Origin: Roseburia sp.
GTDB lineage: Bacteria > Bacillota > Clostridia > Lachnospirales > Lachnospiraceae
Length of the DNA stretch: 64,000 nucleotides
NCBI GenBank assembly: GCA_022771695.1
Contig: JALEKJ010000021.1
Span: 62,001 to 126,000, forward strand
Direction: 5' to 3'
Shown: positions 17,560 to 26,949 of the stretch, piece after piece
Numbering within the stretch: position 1 is the stretch's first letter
Layout: every line of letters starts with the position of its first letter
The notes under the pieces: model-generated
The model's input: the letters and a program-made list of their open reading frames with translations, nothing else
Told to the model about the DNA's origin: nothing
Database searches by the model: none
Made by a program: the position numbers and the translations under genes

Positions 17560-18768
17560 ATGAAAACAAATGAGAAAATATCTTTTTTCATGGAATTAAT
17601 CAATTGCAATTATGATTTACATTATTGGAATTTTGACACCGATTTTCATCTGTTGGAAACGGATTGGACAAATGATTTGTTTTCCAGTGCTTTCTTTGAC
17701 TTTGTAGGTTTTAAAGAATTGATCCTACAGCAGCTGTCAGAAGGCAACCATTATCCTCTGGTTCTGGAAGCGGAAGCAAATCTTCTGTGGATTGCAGGAT
17801 TTCAATTTGAGAACGGCATTCTAAACAACATTCACATGATTGGACCAATTTTCAGCGGACGGGATACCTATCTCCTTCTTCGCAAAAAGCTGGATTCTTA
17901 TGAACTATCCGTCAGTCTTCGGGCCTCCATGCACAAGGTATTTGAGAGCATCCCGACGGTGCCTTCCAATATTCTGATGCAGTATGCCGTTATGCTGCAT
18001 TACTGTCTGAATGAAGAGCGAATTAGCGTAAACGATGTCACATTTTTAAATTCTACCACTTCCGAACAAATGGATTCTGTTTCCTTAAGCGGCAATTCCC
18101 ACGCCGGAATCTGGATAAATGAACAGTTGCTTTGCAAAATGCTCGCGGATGGTGACCCTCGGTATAAAGAAGCTCTGCAAAAATCGTTTTCTTTAAGCCA
18201 TGGTGTAAAAGCTGACATCGGAGATGCACTCCGTTATCATAAGAACAATTGTCTCGTACTGCTGACACTGTGTTCCAGAGCATGTATTAGCGGAGGCCTA
18301 TCTCCTGATATCGGCTACGACTTAAATGACTACTACGCACAGAAGATTGAATACTGTAAATCCATGACGGATGCCAACAAATTATGTGCCGAAATGTTAG
18401 AGGATTATGTGAGCCGTGTACAGGAGGTCAAAAAAAACCCTTCCGTCTCCAATCTGATGCGCAACTCCTGCGAATACATCAAAAGTCATTTAGGTGAGCC
18501 CATATCCATTGAAGAATTGGCAAAACGAACCGGATATACCGAATACTATTTTTCTCATAAATTCAAAAAAGAAATCGGTTGCAGCGTCAATGATTATATC
18601 CTGAACGAAAAAATAGAACGGGCAAAGCTGTTGCTTTCCGGAACAACCGAAAGCATTCAGTCTATCAGTGATAACCTGGCTTTCAGTAACCGAAGCTATT
18701 TTTATACCTGTTTTCAAAAAATAACAGGAATGTCTCCAACGGAATATCGGAAAACATATGGAAAGTAA
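17560..18768 (+). CDS. AraC-family transcriptional regulator
   Basis: A 402-residue protein. The first 290 residues show no recognised domain: mixed alpha/beta, beginning NEKISFFMELINCNYDLHYWNF. The last 100 are a double helix-turn-helix of AraC type (SCEYIKSHLGEPISIEELAKR, then YYFSHKFKKEIGCSVNDYI and LAFSNRSYFYTCFQKITG, ending SPTEYRKTYGK). The N-terminal half probably senses a sugar. It is co-transcribed with GH1 and the 80-residue protein and ends in a strong terminator. The likely targets are its own operon and the GPH transporter and GH2 genes downstream. Confidence 0.9.
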   Translation: MKTNEKISFFMELINCNYDLHYWNFDTDFHLLETDWTNDLFSSAFFDFVGFKELILQQLSEGNHYPLVLEAEANLLWIAGFQFENGILNNIHMIGPIFSGRDTYLLLRKKLDSYELSVSLRASMHKVFESIPTVPSNILMQYAVMLHYCLNEERISVNDVTFLNSTTSEQMDSVSLSGNSHAGIWINEQLLCKMLADGDPRYKEALQKSFSLSHGVKADIGDALRYHKNNCLVLLTLCSRACISGGLSPDIGYDLNDYYAQKIEYCKSMTDANKLCAEMLEDYVSRVQEVKKNPSVSNLMRNSCEYIKSHLGEPISIEELAKRTGYTEYYFSHKFKKEIGCSVNDYILNEKIERAKLLLSGTTESIQSISDNLAFSNRSYFYTCFQKITGMSPTEYRKTYGK

Positions 18769-18805
18769 GACCATGCGCCAAATGTTTGGTGCATGGTCTC
18801 CTTTT
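18769..18805 (+). terminator. terminator of the GH1-AraC operon
   Basis: A 13-bp stem with one G-U pair (gaccatgcgccaa / ttggtgcatggtc) and a short loop, followed by tcctttttc, starting at the AraC stop codon. Confidence 0.85.
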
Positions 18806-18991
18806 TCATTGTTTGTTTTTATGTTTAATTTTTTATGCATATGTTTTAAAATTCACTTCCCTATACAATTGTTGCAAATTCCAGAACATTTTTGTGAATT
18901 TCCGAACCATGTATCCCGAAAATCTACGCTATAGTAACATCATAAAACACATCTGTTTATAGATGGAGAAGAAAAACGGAGGAGTATTTTT

Positions 18992-20464
18992 ATGGCAAAA
19001 GAAAAAAAGCTTACCCAGAGCGAAATTGATGGCGTACAGTATCGCCGCGCTAAATTATGGCAGATTATTTTATATGCCTGCAATGCATTTATCGGTATGA
19101 GTATCTATTCCTTAATCGGTATGGCAAGCTATACCGCCAGCATCGGTTTCGGAATCTCTACCGCTGCTGTCGGTGTTATTTTAACATGTACCCGCGTCTT
19201 CGACGCAGTTACCGACCCGATGCTAGCCTTTATCTATGATAAAGTAAATACAAAATTCGGTAAGATAAGAATCCTTTTAATTACCGGATTTGTCATTGAA
19301 GCCCTTGCCTTAATGGCAATGTATAACTGGGCAGCCGGCAAAGGTCTGGGTATGGTTGCGTTTATTGTAATTTATGTTATTTATGTCATCGGCTATACAC
19401 TGGCCAACATGACCGCACAGACCATTCCACCGCTTCTTACAAACGACCCGAAGCAAAGACCAACTGTCGGTGTCTGGTCAACCGCATTAAATTATCTCAT
19501 TCCAATGACTTTAAGTATCATCTTAAATGTTGTCCTGCTTCCAAAATTCGGCGGGACCTACAATTTAGAGTTCTTAGGTGCCGCTTGCAAGGTTTGTCTT
19601 GCCATTGCATTTGTGGGACTGATTCTTGTATGCATCGCGGTATCCGAATACGATAAGCCGGAAAACTTTGCAGGATTAGCAACCAAAAGAGAGCCATTAA
19701 AAGTAAAGGATATGGTGGAAGTATTAAAAAACAACCGCCCACTTCAGTGCTATATCGCATCTGCTGCATCCGACAAGATTGCACAGCAGACCGCCAGCCA
19801 AGCTGTTATCACTACAATGTTGTCTGGTATCATTATCGGAAACATGGGACTTGCTACGATTCTTAGCGTTGCGGGCATGTTGCCTTCCATTATCTTTGCA
19901 ATCGTTGGCGCAAAATATGCCGGCAAACATGGTAGCCAGAGAACCATCATCACATGGACGAAAATCTGTATCGGTGTTTCTGCCGTTATGTGGCTCTTCT
20001 TCATCGTTATTGATCCAAGTCAGATTGCCAATATGGGAATCTTTACCGTTCTCTATGTTATCCTGACTCTGTGCAAAAATGGTTCAATGATGTGTGTCAC
20101 TACTGCAAATACCTCATTTATGTCAGATATCATCGACTATGAATTAGACAGAAGCGGTCGCTACATACCGGCTGTTGTCACGGGTACGTACAGCCTATTA
20201 GACAAGATTATTTCATCCGTAAGTGCTTTAATTGCCACCGGCGCAGTAGCCTTAATCGGTTATACAACAACCATGCCTCAGCCGGGAGAAGCCTGCACCC
20301 CGCAAATTTTCTGGCTGACAATGATTATTACCTTCGGTCTGCCTATCCTCGGTTGGATTTGCACCTTAGTTGCCATGAGATTCTGCAGATTGGATAAAGA
20401 AGAAATGATAGCAGTACAGAAACGCATCGCAGATAAGAAAGCTGCAGCACAGGCAGAATCTTAA
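18992..20464 (+). CDS. GPH-family (glycoside-pentoside-hexuronide) sugar:cation symporter
   Basis: A 490-residue, 12-helix MFS-type transporter. Its opening, AKLWQIILYACNAFIGMSIYSLIGMASYTAS, then CTRVFDAVTDPMLAFIYDKVNTKFGKIR (the conserved DAxTDP and loop motif) and LTNDPKQRP, are GPH hallmarks. It would bring a beta-glycoside into the cell for the GH1 and GH2 enzymes on either side. GGAGG precedes the ATG; a -10-like TATAGT lies at 18930-18935, about 60 bases upstream, without a good -35, consistent with an activator-dependent promoter. A terminator follows. Confidence 0.92.
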   Translation: MAKEKKLTQSEIDGVQYRRAKLWQIILYACNAFIGMSIYSLIGMASYTASIGFGISTAAVGVILTCTRVFDAVTDPMLAFIYDKVNTKFGKIRILLITGFVIEALALMAMYNWAAGKGLGMVAFIVIYVIYVIGYTLANMTAQTIPPLLTNDPKQRPTVGVWSTALNYLIPMTLSIILNVVLLPKFGGTYNLEFLGAACKVCLAIAFVGLILVCIAVSEYDKPENFAGLATKREPLKVKDMVEVLKNNRPLQCYIASAASDKIAQQTASQAVITTMLSGIIIGNMGLATILSVAGMLPSIIFAIVGAKYAGKHGSQRTIITWTKICIGVSAVMWLFFIVIDPSQIANMGIFTVLYVILTLCKNGSMMCVTTANTSFMSDIIDYELDRSGRYIPAVVTGTYSLLDKIISSVSALIATGAVALIGYTTTMPQPGEACTPQIFWLTMIITFGLPILGWICTLVAMRFCRLDKEEMIAVQKRIADKKAAAQAES

Positions 20465-20476
20465 CCTCACCTGGTT

Positions 20477-20523
20477 GAATAGGCACCTGCCTACACTGTA
20501 GGCCGGATGCCTATTCTTTTTTT
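20477..20523 (+). terminator. terminator between the GPH transporter and GH2 genes
   Basis: Outer stem gaataggca / tgcctattc and inner stem gcctac / gtaggc with a small loop, followed by eight T residues. Confidence 0.85.
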
Positions 20524-20550
20524 AAACACATATTCACAGAAAGGAACTTG

Positions 20551-22758
20551 ATGATTATGAGAAAAATAACACAGTTGAAGGATCATTGGAAATTTGTAAA
20601 GTCAGCAGTAGATGCCTCTGCTGCCGCAAATGCAGCCGGCGAAACAGTCCAGCTCCCCCACACCTGGAACGCTGAGGATGGACAGGATGGCGGAAATGAC
20701 TACTATCGTGGAACCTGCTATTATGTAAAGAACCTGCCCAAGCCGGACGTTACAGCCGATGAGCAGGTCTATCTGGAATTTTTAGGTGCTGCCATGATTG
20801 CAGATGTCTATGTAAACGGAAAACAGCTCGCTCACCATGAAGGCGGTTACTCCACCTTCCGTATAAACATTACCGATGTTTTAACAAAAGAGAATACCAT
20901 CGTGGTTGCACTGAACAATGATGACAACACCATCTGCTACCCACAAAAAGCGGACTTTACCTTCTATGGCGGCTTGTACCGCATGGTAAATCTGATTGTT
21001 GTTCCGAAAGCGCACTTCGAACTGGATTACTGCGGCACACCGGGTATTAAGGTAACACCGGTCGTCGATTTAACTGCAAAGAAAGCTACTGTAAGCGTAG
21101 AGGCATGGACCACTCCTGCCGCAAACGAAGTGACCTTTACCGTAAATGAGCAGTCACAGACAGTTTCAACAACAGCCAACCATGCACAGGCAGAATTTGT
21201 AATTGAAGACGTTCATTTATGGGATGGTTTAAACGATCCTTATCTCTATACCGCAGAAGCCACCTTAGCAAGTGGGGATACCGTGAGTACACGGTTCGGA
21301 TGCCGTGAATTCCACATAGACCCACAGGAAGGCTTTTTCTTAAACGGCCACCCTTATCTGCTGCGCGGTGTTTCCCGTCATCAGGATTTTAAAGATGTCG
21401 GAAATGCGCTTACGATAGAACACCACAAAAAAGATATGGAAATCATCAAAGAACTTGGTGCTACCACCTTGCGTCTTGCTCATTATCAGCACGCACAGGA
21501 ATTCTACGATTTGTGTGACGAGAACGGTCTGATTGTATGGGCAGAGATTCCATACATTACGATGCATATGACAGACGGCCGTGCGAACACCCTGTCCCAG
21601 ATGGAGGAGCTTATTGTACAGAATTACAACCACCCTTCCATCATTACCTGGGGACTTTCCAATGAAATCACAGCTGCCAGCACAGTAAACGAGGATTTGT
21701 TGGAAAACCACAGACTTTTAAATGACCTCTGCCACAAGTTAGATACAACCCGTCCTACTACGATGGCAAACGTATTTATGCTGGAAATCGAGTCTCCGAT
21801 TTTGGAGATTCCGGATATCAACAGCTATAACCTGTACTTCGGCTGGTACTTAGGTGACTTAGAACAGAATGATGAATTTTTCGATGAATATCATACCAAA
21901 TATCCGGACAGAGTCATCGGTTTCTCCGAGTACGGTGCAGACGCCAACCCACAGTATCAGTCTACCGCTCCTGAAAAAGGTGACTACACAGAGAGCTACC
22001 AGACTGTGTACCATGAACATATGTTACAGATGATTGAAGATCGTCCATGGCTGTGGGCAACGCATGTATGGAATCTCTTTGACTTTGCTGCTGACGGAAG
22101 AGATGAAGGCGGTAAGCACGGCGAAAACCAGAAAGGGCTTGTCACCATAGACCGTAAGACAAAAAAAGATGCTTTCTACCTATACAAAGCTGCTTGGAAT
22201 AAAACCGAAAAGTTCGTACACTTATGCGGCAGCCGGTATGTAGACCGTACTGAAGATGTCACAGAGATTAAGGTATATTCCAACCAGCCGGAAGTGACTC
22301 TAGTGGTAGACGGCAAGGAATTTGCTACTCAGTCCGGCAAAACCATTTTTACATTCCGGGTTCCGATTACCGGCGAACATGTGATTACCGCCAAAGCGGA
22401 TTCCTGTGAGGACACCATCACGATTAAAAAGGTTACCGAAGAAAATCCTTCTTATACCTTTATCAAGCGTGCTCCTGTTACCAACTGGTTTGATGCGGAT
22501 GATTTAGATCCGGAATGCTTCTCTATCAACGACAAACTCGCAGATATCAAGGCAAATCCACAAGCAGGTGCTATTATCGACCAGATGATGGCAAAAGGCG
22601 CCTCCGAGCGCGGTGACGTGGCAGATGCCGTAAAAGATAACCCGGGACTGCAGCGCATGATGGGCCGTATGACTTTAGTCAGCCTGTTAAAACAGGGTGG
22701 CGCGGATGACGAAAGTATTAAGCAGGTGAATCGAATTTTACAGGGAATAAAAAAATAA
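20551..22758 (+). CDS. GH2 family beta-galactosidase-type enzyme
   Basis: A cytoplasmic GH2 enzyme of about 735 residues. A sugar-binding domain (TWNAEDGQDGGNDYYRGTC, YVNGKQLAHHEGGYSTF) and an immunoglobulin-like domain lead to the TIM barrel beginning FFLNGHPYLLRGVSRHQDF. The acid/base Glu is in TWGLSNEITA and the nucleophile in IGFSEYGADA. The motif QKGLVTIDRKTKKDAFYLYKA is common to beta-galactosidases of this type. A C-terminal tail of about 80 residues (MMAKGASERGDVADAVK...) lies outside the catalytic core. The start is the ATG at 20551 or that at 20557; AAGGA lies just before. It lies in the GPH transporter/AraC cluster; the substrate is probably a beta-galactoside, but glucuronide cannot be excluded. 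Confidence 0.88.
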   Translation: MIMRKITQLKDHWKFVKSAVDASAAANAAGETVQLPHTWNAEDGQDGGNDYYRGTCYYVKNLPKPDVTADEQVYLEFLGAAMIADVYVNGKQLAHHEGGYSTFRINITDVLTKENTIVVALNNDDNTICYPQKADFTFYGGLYRMVNLIVVPKAHFELDYCGTPGIKVTPVVDLTAKKATVSVEAWTTPAANEVTFTVNEQSQTVSTTANHAQAEFVIEDVHLWDGLNDPYLYTAEATLASGDTVSTRFGCREFHIDPQEGFFLNGHPYLLRGVSRHQDFKDVGNALTIEHHKKDMEIIKELGATTLRLAHYQHAQEFYDLCDENGLIVWAEIPYITMHMTDGRANTLSQMEELIVQNYNHPSIITWGLSNEITAASTVNEDLLENHRLLNDLCHKLDTTRPTTMANVFMLEIESPILEIPDINSYNLYFGWYLGDLEQNDEFFDEYHTKYPDRVIGFSEYGADANPQYQSTAPEKGDYTESYQTVYHEHMLQMIEDRPWLWATHVWNLFDFAADGRDEGGKHGENQKGLVTIDRKTKKDAFYLYKAAWNKTEKFVHLCGSRYVDRTEDVTEIKVYSNQPEVTLVVDGKEFATQSGKTIFTFRVPITGEHVITAKADSCEDTITIKKVTEENPSYTFIKRAPVTNWFDADDLDPECFSINDKLADIKANPQAGAIIDQMMAKGASERGDVADAVKDNPGLQRMMGRMTLVSLLKQGGADDESIKQVNRILQGIKK

Positions 22759-22765
22759 TCAGCAA

Positions 22766-22796
22766 GAGGGGGACTGCCTGGATGCAGTCCCCCCTC
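22766..22796. terminator. terminator after the GH2 gene
   Basis: Stem gagggggactgc / gcagtcccccctc (one bulged base) with a 6-base loop, followed on the plus strand by a short T run. It lies between convergent genes and may serve both. Confidence 0.75.
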
Positions 22797-22806
22797 ACGC
22801 TTTTCC

Positions 22807-24108
22807 CTATATTAATTCTGTCAATGCATCTGTTTTACCAGCTAAGTATAGCGGTATGTTTGTAATCATACCATTTTTAAGATATCCTCTCTGAGAAAAC
22901 CGAATCGCGCAGGCTGGCTGCTTTTCTTCAATGTACTTCTTAAAAGTCGGCGCACTCCTGTCTTCTCCACTTTTGACTTCTATCGGTATAATTTGCATTC
23001 CTTTCTGAATGACAAAATCAATTTCCCCATTACGCACAGAATAATAACGGGGAGCAATTTCACAGCAGCCTTTTAGCTGCTGTAAAACAAAATTTTCTGT
23101 CAAAGGTCCCTTAAACTGAAAATCAGATTTCAGCAAGATTGCGCTGTTATCTACTCCCGCCATACACTTCAGAAGCCCTGTATCAAACATATATAGCTTA
23201 AAACAATCAAGTCGGTCAAACGCTGCCAGCGGATGCTCCGATTTTGAAACATTGTAAACACGGTTTAACATTCCAGCCGATACCAACCACTCGATTGCCT
23301 CCTCAAAATCCCGCGCTCTTCCGCCCTCACGGACTGCACCATACATAAATTTTTCGTTTTCTTTTGCCAACTGGGACGGAATACTCCGAAATACCATCAG
23401 GATACGTCCACTGTTTACTTTTCCATTATGCTTTGAAAAATCATTTTCATATATGGCAATCAGGTCTTTTTGTATTTGAAGTATCTTCCCCGGGTCCTTA
23501 TCCTTGATCCAGGAATTCACACACTCCGGCATCCCACCAATAATCAGGTAATAACGATATGCATCCAACAGGCGATTATGAAAGATTTCTTCTATCTGTT
23601 GTCCTTGCTTTATAGAACTATAATATGCATAGAGCGCACCATCCGTAGCTGCAAGATATTCGTCAAAAGTAAGCGGCGAAACTTCAAGCAAGTTCACCAT
23701 TCCCACAGGGTATGATTTGGGCTGTGCAAGCAATGTCCCAGGCAGACTTCCGGCAGCTATTACATGATATTCATTTGCTTTTTCCTTGAAATATTTCAGC
23801 GTATTTAATGCTTCCGGACATTCTTGAATTTCATCAAAAATAATCAATGTTTCTGCCGGTTCAATCTTTATTCCTGCTATCATTGATAGCAGCTCTACAA
23901 TCCGATATGGATTTTTATTTATTTCAAAGATAGACTTTAAGTCTTCCGACTCATCGAAGTTAAAATAAACAAAATTCTTATAATACCTGCGTCCAAATTC
24001 CCGCATAAGCCACGTTTTTCCAACCTGTCTGGCACCTTTTAAAATAAGTGGCTTTCTATCCGGATTATCCTTCCATTCCAGCATTTTAAAAATGGCATTC
24101 CTCTCCAT
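22807..24108 (-). CDS. AAA ATPase with DUF4143 domain
   Basis: A 433-residue protein. The N-terminal AAA_14 domain has Walker A KGARQVGKTWL and Walker B TLIIFDEIQE. The C-terminal DUF4143 region (about residues 210-420) includes FQFKGPLTENFVLQQL and the nuclease-like RNGEIDFVIQ..IIPIEVKSGE, where the Asp, Glu and Lys fit a PD-(D/E)XK fold. The start with GGAGGTGAT eight bases upstream is chosen; the ATG six codons earlier overlaps that ribosome site. These proteins are widespread stand-alone genes of unknown role. Just upstream are three motifs on a 32-bp period. Confidence 0.9.
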   Translation of the reverse strand: MERNAIFKMLEWKDNPDRKPLILKGARQVGKTWLMREFGRRYYKNFVYFNFDESEDLKSIFEINKNPYRIVELLSMIAGIKIEPAETLIIFDEIQECPEALNTLKYFKEKANEYHVIAAGSLPGTLLAQPKSYPVGMVNLLEVSPLTFDEYLAATDGALYAYYSSIKQGQQIEEIFHNRLLDAYRYYLIIGGMPECVNSWIKDKDPGKILQIQKDLIAIYENDFSKHNGKVNSGRILMVFRSIPSQLAKENEKFMYGAVREGGRARDFEEAIEWLVSAGMLNRVYNVSKSEHPLAAFDRLDCFKLYMFDTGLLKCMAGVDNSAILLKSDFQFKGPLTENFVLQQLKGCCEIAPRYYSVRNGEIDFVIQKGMQIIPIEVKSGEDRSAPTFKKYIEEKQPACAIRFSQRGYLKNGMITNIPLYLAGKTDALTELI

Positions 24109-24147
24109 AGAAGATATCACCTCCATACAGAGAGTATGCCACTTTTT

Positions 24148-24243
24148 TTAAGTTTTATCAACTATACTTCGCACATTTTTTCACATTTTCAAGTTGTGTT
24201 TTGCACATTTTCCCACGCTTTTTAGTTGTGTTTTGCACATTTT
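24148..24243. repeat. three 32-bp degenerate tandem units before the ATPase gene
   Basis: GCACATTTT occurs at 24171, 24203 and 24235, exactly 32 bp apart (about three helical turns). The second and third units share agttgtgttttgcacatttt in full; the first is weaker (ctatacttcgcacattttt). They lie between the end of the SDR gene and the start of the ATPase gene, in its promoter region, so they may be operator sites. Confidence 0.75.
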
Positions 24244-24248
24244 TTCAA

Positions 24249-25052
24249 TCATTCCATAATTTCAGGATGCTTCCAGGTAGAAACATTCTGGTGTCCCGCA
24301 GCCAATGCTCCATCCACAGGAATAGCAGCACCTGTGATATAGCGAGCCATATCGCTCGCAAGGAACAATGCTAAATAAGCACATTCCTCCGGATTTCCCA
24401 TGCGCCCTGCCGGGCAATCCTTCGCAAAGAAAGCCAAAGCCTGCTCCGGAGCATCTCCGAATATGGATGTTCTAGTATAGCCCGGACAGATTGCATTTAC
24501 TGTAATTCCATAAGCTGCATAATCCAAAGCAGCGGACTTGGTCATACCAACCACTCCATGTTTTGTTGCAGTATAAAGTGCCTGCCCACGCTGCGGCATG
24601 ATTCCTGCAATGGATGCCACATTGATTAAGAAGCCTCCCTCACTATGGGATTTAAAGATTGCTTCCGCACCGTATTTCATACCGGCAAATACGCCTTTAC
24701 TGTTTAATGCAAAAATCTGATCATAGTCTTCCATTTCATATTCATGCAATGGGAAACCACCCTGTCCAATTCCGGCATTACTTACGATACCGTCTAATTT
24801 TCCATAATGTTCTACTGTCTTTTCGATTAGTGCCTTAATCTGTTTGGTATCGCTGCAATCCGTCTGTACAAAAATAGCATCTCCGCCCTTTGCACAGATT
24901 TCATCTGCTACAGCCTGTCCCTGCTCAACACTTCTTGCAGCACAGACTACCTTCATTCCATTTTCACCGTAAACCTTTGCGATTGCTTCACCGATTCCTC
25001 TGCTTGCGCCTGTTACAATTACTACTTTTCCTTTTACACTTGAAAAATCCAT
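24249..25052 (-). CDS. short-chain dehydrogenase/reductase
   Basis: A 267-residue classical SDR starting MDFSSVKGKVVIVTGASRG, with AAAGGATGG before the ATG; a longer frame upstream has no support. The NAD(P) motif TGASRGIGEAI, the structural SNAGIG, the catalytic Ser in NVASIAG and the pair Y-x3-K in YTATKHGVV are all present. The C-terminal GAAIPVDGALAAG is typical of 3-oxoacyl or sugar-alcohol dehydrogenases. The substrate cannot be told. It follows a two-component system on the same strand (90 bases) and could be part of that transcript. Confidence 0.88.
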   Translation of the reverse strand: MDFSSVKGKVVIVTGASRGIGEAIAKVYGENGMKVVCAARSVEQGQAVADEICAKGGDAIFVQTDCSDTKQIKALIEKTVEHYGKLDGIVSNAGIGQGGFPLHEYEMEDYDQIFALNSKGVFAGMKYGAEAIFKSHSEGGFLINVASIAGIMPQRGQALYTATKHGVVGMTKSAALDYAAYGITVNAICPGYTRTSIFGDAPEQALAFFAKDCPAGRMGNPEECAYLALFLASDMARYITGAAIPVDGALAAGHQNVSTWKHPEIME

Positions 25053-25141
25053 TTTGCTAATCCATCCTTTCAAATATTGCCACTTGTTTTTCTTCAGGTA
25101 TAGATTAACGTATGAATATAAACTCAACATAAACTTTTGCG

Positions 25142-26173
25142 TTACAAATAAATAAAAATGGAAGTTCCTTTTCCCAATGTACTTTCCACCCGAATCGAAC
25201 CTTTGCACAGGTCAACAATTCTCTTCACAATAGAAAGTCCTAATCCAAAACCTGCCGTTTCATGAGAAGTATCCCCCTGATAATACCGATCAAATAAGTG
25301 CAACTTGGTATCTTCATCCATTCCCTGTCCTTCGTCCCTCACTTCAATTCGAATATATTCCTCCGTTACCTTTCCTTCCACGAAAACTGCCGTTCCTTCC
25401 GGCGAATATTTTCTTGCATTATCCAACAGATTCACCCAGATTTCTTCTATAATTTCTTCGTTTCCTATATACCAGATTTCCGGAAATTCTACCGCGAGCT
25501 TTATTCTTTTTTCTTCAAAGGACGACAGCATAAGAATCACGCAATTGCGTATCTGTTCATCCAGCCGGTATCTTACCTTATTCCGAATTGTCTCCATATG
25601 CTCCAGTTTTGAAAGAAGCAGTGTATTCTGCGATAATTGAGCCAGACGTCCTGCTTCCTTTGCCATGATTCCCAGATATTGCTTTTCTTCTTCTCTTGGA
25701 AGTTCATTGGGATACAAATACTCTGCAAATCCCTTCATGGAATTGATGGGTGTCTTAAATTCATGGGAAAAATCCTTCATAAACTGCTTCTGCTGTTCAT
25801 CCGCATTTTTTAATTCCTTTACCATCTGATTAAAGTTTTCATAGATTACCCTGTATTCTCCGGCATTATCCAATGGGATTTCTACATCCAGATTTCCTTT
25901 CGCCACTTCTTCCATGCCGTTTAGCAGCTTCTCCATTCTTCGATACAACATGATAGAAATAATCGCTACAATAACGCCGCTTAGGCTTCCCATAATCTGA
26001 TAAATTGCTGCACTCCAAACCCAGTAGTTATCGTTTTCCGTACCATAATAAAAATACCTGACTGCCGAAGTAATCAGGTACGAAGCAACTGCAGAAATTG
26101 TGATGACAACCGCTAAAACAACTGCCCATCGAATCGTTCCGATTCTTTTTCTTCCCTTCGTAGCCGTATCCAT
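25142..26173 (-). CDS. sensor histidine kinase with HAMP domain
   Basis: A 343-residue kinase with two transmembrane helices (about residues 15-35 and 52-75) separated by only about 15 residues, so it has almost no extracellular sensor. A HAMP domain (MLYRRMEKLLNGMEEVAKGNLDVEIPL) precedes the His in FMKDFSHEFKTPINSMKGF. The ATPase part has NLLDNARKYSPEG, RDEGQGMD and FGLGLSIVKRI. The gene starts within the stop codon of the regulator gene (TAATG overlap), so the two are coupled. Confidence 0.92.
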   Translation of the reverse strand: MDTATKGRKRIGTIRWAVVLAVVITISAVASYLITSAVRYFYYGTENDNYWVWSAAIYQIMGSLSGVIVAIISIMLYRRMEKLLNGMEEVAKGNLDVEIPLDNAGEYRVIYENFNQMVKELKNADEQQKQFMKDFSHEFKTPINSMKGFAEYLYPNELPREEEKQYLGIMAKEAGRLAQLSQNTLLLSKLEHMETIRNKVRYRLDEQIRNCVILMLSSFEEKRIKLAVEFPEIWYIGNEEIIEEIWVNLLDNARKYSPEGTAVFVEGKVTEEYIRIEVRDEGQGMDEDTKLHLFDRYYQGDTSHETAGFGLGLSIVKRIVDLCKGSIRVESTLGKGTSIFIYL

Positions 26174-26844
26174 TATTTTTTGATTTCTCCTTTATACCCT
26201 AATCCACGCACGGTAACAATCTCAAATTCCTGATACCCTGCAAAACGCTTTCGTAATCGGTTGACATGTGTTCGTACGGTTGTTTCGTCAGAGTCTGTCT
26301 CATATCCCCAGATATCATCCAAAAGCTGAGATGTCGTAAATACCTTATTCGGATAAGACAATAGTTTAAAAAGCAGTTCGAATTCTTTTTGGGGTAATGA
26401 AATACGCTCCTCTCCACGGATTACCATATTACTTTCTTCGTTCATTACAACATTACCAATTACAATTTTCTTTTCATTGTTAATCTGCGCCCTTCTTAAA
26501 AGTGCACGCACTCTCCACAACAGTTCTTCGTAGTGAACCGGCTTGGTCATATAGTCATCAATGCCCAGAGCAAATCCATTCTTCTTGTCCTGCCACTCCT
26601 TCTTTGCAGTTAAGAGAAGAACCGGGGTCGCCTTGTCAACCGTCCTTAACTGTCTCACAAACTCATACCCATCCATATGAGGCATCATAACATCTGCAAC
26701 AATCAAGTCCACATGCTGCTGTTCTAAGATTTTCAATGCCTCTAAGCCATTGGCTGCTTCTAGAATTTGATATTCGTTTTGTAGGTGTAATTTTGTAACC
26801 AGCCTTGTGCTGGTGTCATCTTCTATTATCAATACTGATATCAT
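26173..26844 (-). CDS. OmpR-family response regulator
   Basis: A 223-residue protein starting MISVLIIEDD (another ATG four codons earlier is possible; neither has a strong ribosome site). Its receiver domain has the phospho-acceptor Asp in LIVADVMMPHMDG and Lys in DYMTKPVHYEE. The C-terminal winged helix contains SLPQKEFELLFKLLSYPNKVF and ends VRGLGYKGE. It is the first gene of a regulator-kinase pair. A long palindromic element lies just upstream, separating it from a GH3 gene on the same strand, so its promoter may sit in or after that element. Confidence 0.92.
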   Translation of the reverse strand: MISVLIIEDDTSTRLVTKLHLQNEYQILEAANGLEALKILEQQHVDLIVADVMMPHMDGYEFVRQLRTVDKATPVLLLTAKKEWQDKKNGFALGIDDYMTKPVHYEELLWRVRALLRRAQINNEKKIVIGNVVMNEESNMVIRGEERISLPQKEFELLFKLLSYPNKVFTTSQLLDDIWGYETDSDETTVRTHVNRLRKRFAGYQEFEIVTVRGLGYKGEIKK

Positions 26845-26860
26845 AATATGCCCCATCTAA

Positions 26861-26949
26861 TAAGGGACGTTCTTTTTGTCACGCCCAGCGCCCATTGCCA
26901 CGATTTTCATGGCAATGGGCGCTGGGCGTGGCAGAAGAAGCGTCCCTTA
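26861..26949. repeat. 89-bp palindromic element (REP/MITE-like)
   Basis: Two 40-base arms (26861-26900 and 26910-26949) around a 9-base centre. The arms agree at 35 of 40 positions, and all five differences are C/T, so one strand's RNA could pair through G-U. The outer ends read taagggacg / cgtccctta. The first TAA of the right arm (minus strand) is the stop codon of the GH3 gene. The structure resembles a REP or small non-autonomous palindromic element; no transposase is in the window. Confidence 0.75.

Noticed and set aside
25053-25208. N-terminal extension of the SDR (MQRFDSGGKYIGKR...)
   Set aside because: It overlaps the end of the sensor kinase gene, lacks a ribosome site and does not fit SDR proteins, which begin close to the nucleotide-binding motif.
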